NCBI RefSeq assembly: GCF_026013525.1 | Contig: NZ_JAPDRA010000016.1 | Coordinates: 1 to 53,040 of the forward strand | Reading direction: 5' to 3' | Origin: Sphingomonas canadensis | GTDB lineage: Bacteria; Pseudomonadota; Alphaproteobacteria; Sphingomonadales; Sphingomonadaceae | DNA: 53,040 bases | Part shown: positions 51,261-53,040 of the stretch, piece by piece | Position numbering within the stretch: the stretch's first letter is position 1 | Layout of the letters: each line of letters starts with the position of its first letter | Position numbers and translations under genes: made by a program | The notes under the pieces: generated by a model | Seen by the model: only the letters and a program-made list of their open reading frames with translations | Told to the model about the DNA's origin: nothing | The model's database searches: none

Positions 51261-52844
51261 ATGGATCGGCTAGTGCTTGCGCCCGTGCTTCACCCGATCC
51301 TCTCCCGCCGCCCCGTCCTGATCGCATTCGCCGCCGGGCTGGTCTCGGCGACCGGGTTCGCGCCGCTGGAGCTGTGGCCGGTGCTGCTCGCGGCGCTGGC
51401 GCTGCTGCTCCACCTCGTCTTCGCCGCGCCCACGCTGCGCGCGGCGATGCTGCGCGGCTGGGCTTTCGGGGTGGGCCATTTCACCGTCGGCAACAACTGG
51501 ATCCAGCACGCCTTCGATTTCCAGGACAAGATGCCGCCCGCGCTCGGCTATGGCGCGGTGGCGCTGCTCGCGCTGTACCTCGCCGTCTATCCGGCGCTGG
51601 CGATGGGGCTGGCGTGGAAGTTCGGCCGTCGCGGCGATACGCCCGACGCGGGGTTCGTGCTGATCGCCGCCGCGGCATGGATCGTCGCCGAATGGCTGCG
51701 CGGCGGGCTGTTCACCGGCTATCCGTGGAACCCGCTGGCCGTCGCCTGGGTGCCGGTGCCGGGGGTGCGCGACATCGCGGCGTTCACCGGCACCTATGCG
51801 CTGTCGGGCATCGCGATCCTGGCGGCGGGGGCGCTGCTGCTCGCACTGCGCCGGCGCTGGCACGCCGCCGGAACGTTCGCCGCAACCCTGCTCGCGGTGA
51901 CGGCGGTAACGACGCTCGCGCGCCCGGAGGCTCCCGCACCCGCCGCGCGGCGAACCGTCGCGATCGTCCAGCCCAACATCGGGCAGGAGGATGTGCTGTC
52001 CGACTATCGCAGCTACTCCGCGCATGTACTGGAGCGGCTGATCGCGCTCAGCGGCAAGCCCGGCGCCCGGCCCCGGCTGCTGTTGTGGCCGGAGGGGATG
52101 GTCAACTATTACCTGGAGGACGGCTACCGCCCCTATTGGTACGATGGCCACGACCCCCGCTATATCCGCGCGCGCATCGCCGCGCTGCTCGGCCCCGGCG
52201 ACATGGCGCTGCTGAGCGGCAACGCGCTGCGCTTCGACGAGCGCGATCGCATCTATGGCGCGGGCAATTCGGTGTGGCCGCTTGCGCCGTCCGGCATGCT
52301 CGGCACGCGCTACGACAAGGCCCACCTTGTCCCCTATGGCGAATATCTGCCGCTGCGCGCGCTGCTGGCGCCGCTGGGGCTGGCGCGGCTGGTGATGGGC
52401 GACATCGATTTCCTGCCCGGCCCAGGCCCGCGCACCATCCCCGTCCCCGGCTTCGGCAAGGCGGGCATCCAGGTCTGCTACGAGATCATCTTCTCGGGCG
52501 CGGTGGTGGACCGCGCGGACCGGCCCGATTTCATCTTCAATCCCTCCAACGACGCCTGGTTCGGAAGCTGGGGGCCGCCGCAGCATCTGGCGCAGGCGCG
52601 GCTGCGCGCGATCGAAGAGGGGCTGCCGGTGCTGCGCGCGACGCCCACCGGCGTCTCCGCGGTGATCGATGCACGCGGCCGGCTGATGGGCACGATCGGC
52701 GCGGGGCGGGAGGGGCTGCTGGAGCTGCCGATGCCCGGCCCCCTGCCGCCGACGCTGTTCGCGCGGCTGGGCAACTGGCTCGCCTTCGCGGCCGCAGCAT
52801 TGTTTGTCGTGATGACGATTGCCATCCGTCGCGCCGCGCGCTAG
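51261..52844 (+). CDS. lnt: Apolipoprotein N-acyltransferase
   Basis: 527-residue inner-membrane enzyme that adds the third acyl chain to lipoproteins. The N-terminal half has several membrane segments. The nitrilase-like half carries the catalytic triad: Glu in LLLWPEGMVNYY, Lys in RYDKAHLVPYGEYLP and Cys in IQVCYEIIFSGAVVD. FNPSNDAWFGSWGPPQHLAQ is another family motif. It lies upstream of metK, the usual alphaproteobacterial arrangement. Confidence 0.95.
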   Translation: MDRLVLAPVLHPILSRRPVLIAFAAGLVSATGFAPLELWPVLLAALALLLHLVFAAPTLRAAMLRGWAFGVGHFTVGNNWIQHAFDFQDKMPPALGYGAVALLALYLAVYPALAMGLAWKFGRRGDTPDAGFVLIAAAAWIVAEWLRGGLFTGYPWNPLAVAWVPVPGVRDIAAFTGTYALSGIAILAAGALLLALRRRWHAAGTFAATLLAVTAVTTLARPEAPAPAARRTVAIVQPNIGQEDVLSDYRSYSAHVLERLIALSGKPGARPRLLLWPEGMVNYYLEDGYRPYWYDGHDPRYIRARIAALLGPGDMALLSGNALRFDERDRIYGAGNSVWPLAPSGMLGTRYDKAHLVPYGEYLPLRALLAPLGLARLVMGDIDFLPGPGPRTIPVPGFGKAGIQVCYEIIFSGAVVDRADRPDFIFNPSNDAWFGSWGPPQHLAQARLRAIEEGLPVLRATPTGVSAVIDARGRLMGTIGAGREGLLELPMPGPLPPTLFARLGNWLAFAAAALFVVMTIAIRRAAR

Positions 52845-52862
52845 GGATCGGACGCCATATAA

Positions 52863-52928
52863 GGAAAGCTTTATATCCCGGAATGGCAACGGCCGGTGCT
52901 TTCCAGAACGCCAAACACTAAGGAGCCC
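52863..52928 (+). promoter_or_regulatory. Structured metK leader, candidate SAM-responsive riboswitch
   Basis: The leader has a perfect 7-bp stem GGAAAGC/GCTTTCC (52863-52869 with 52898-52904), an alternative stem TGGC/GCCA (52884-52887 with 52910-52913), the sequence CAACGGC (52887-52893), and GGAGC inside the ribosome binding site (52922-52926), which could pair with GCTTTCC. CAACGGC, a CTTCC-like run and a 3' GGAGC in this order recall the SAM/SAH riboswitch found ahead of metK in other alphaproteobacteria. The class is uncertain. Confidence 0.45.
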
Positions 52929-52930
52929 AC

Positions 52931-53040
52931 ATGCGTTCCAGCTATCTTTTCACGTCGGAGTCTGTGTCGGAGGGACATCCGGACAAGGTGTCGGACCAGA
53001 TCAGCGATTCGATCGTGGACCTGTTTTTGTCGAAGGATCC
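52931..53040 (+). CDS. metK: S-adenosylmethionine synthetase (5' part only)
   Basis: The first 36 codons are present before the window ends. MRSSYLFTSESVSEGHPDKV, then SDQISDSIVDLFL, matches the MetK N-terminus, with the His of EGHPDK contributing to ATP binding. It makes S-adenosylmethionine from methionine and ATP. AAGGAG lies 5 bases before the ATG and within a structured leader. Confidence 0.95.
   Translation, partial: MRSSYLFTSESVSEGHPDKVSDQISDSIVDLFLSKD

Overview
This is a GC-rich (roughly two-thirds G+C) chromosomal segment of an alphaproteobacterium, most likely Sphingomonadales. The main reasons are the order of housekeeping genes (infA-maf-RNase E/G-yacG; tsaB-rimI-mucR-fur-plsC-miaB-phoH-ybeY-corC ... 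lnt-metK), a Ros/MucR regulator, a large TonB-dependent receptor, a sphingomonad-style suf operon led by an Rrf2 regulator, and many GTG/TTG starts with 1- or 4-base gene overlaps. No insertion sequence, phage gene or CRISPR array was seen.

Layout. Positions 1-2816 hold housekeeping genes and a tRNA-Phe. Positions 2817-21277 form an accessory catabolic region. A tightly coupled operon encodes a GMC flavin alcohol dehydrogenase, an aldehyde dehydrogenase, a D-2-hydroxyacid dehydrogenase-like protein and an FMN 2-hydroxyacid dehydrogenase. It is followed by a membrane-anchored AraC-type regulator, a divergent enolase-superfamily gene, a TauD/TfdA-type dioxygenase coupled to a GPH-type symporter, a TonB-dependent receptor and two tandem cytoplasmic sulfatases. 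The promoter regions of this cluster share a palindromic element around TTCGAA, which suggests one regulon. The set of outer-membrane receptor, symporter, GMC dehydrogenase, aldehyde dehydrogenase and AraC regulator recalls the polyethylene-glycol (peg) operon of Sphingopyxis. With sulfatases and a dioxygenase added, it may process a sulfated ether, alcohol or sugar-like compound; the substrate is not decidable from sequence.

Positions 21404-30132 carry an SRPBCC protein and, on the minus strand, a long suf operon: Rrf2 regulator, SufB, an uncharacterised exported protein, SufC, SufD, SufS, SufT, SufA, then a Gre-like protein and a YbaK-type deacylase. A perfect 21-bp inverted repeat precedes the regulator, and an AraC-type gene lies upstream. 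Positions 30133-40377 contain a candidate small RNA or terminator, pyrD, a putative lipoprotein, a DUF2061 protein, gamma-glutamyltransferase, a long-chain acyl-CoA synthetase, a large M16 peptidase, an NfuA-like Fe-S carrier and a RutE-type nitroreductase.

Positions 40387-53040 hold a palindromic repeat cluster, then tsaB, rimI, mucR, fur, plsC, miaB, phoH, ybeY and corC. A VapBC toxin-antitoxin pair has entered between phoH and ybeY and left a short duplicate of the ybeY start. A sorbosone-dehydrogenase-like protein, a PHA-system protein and a VOC protein separate corC from lnt. The window ends in metK, whose leader has the features of a SAM-responsive riboswitch.
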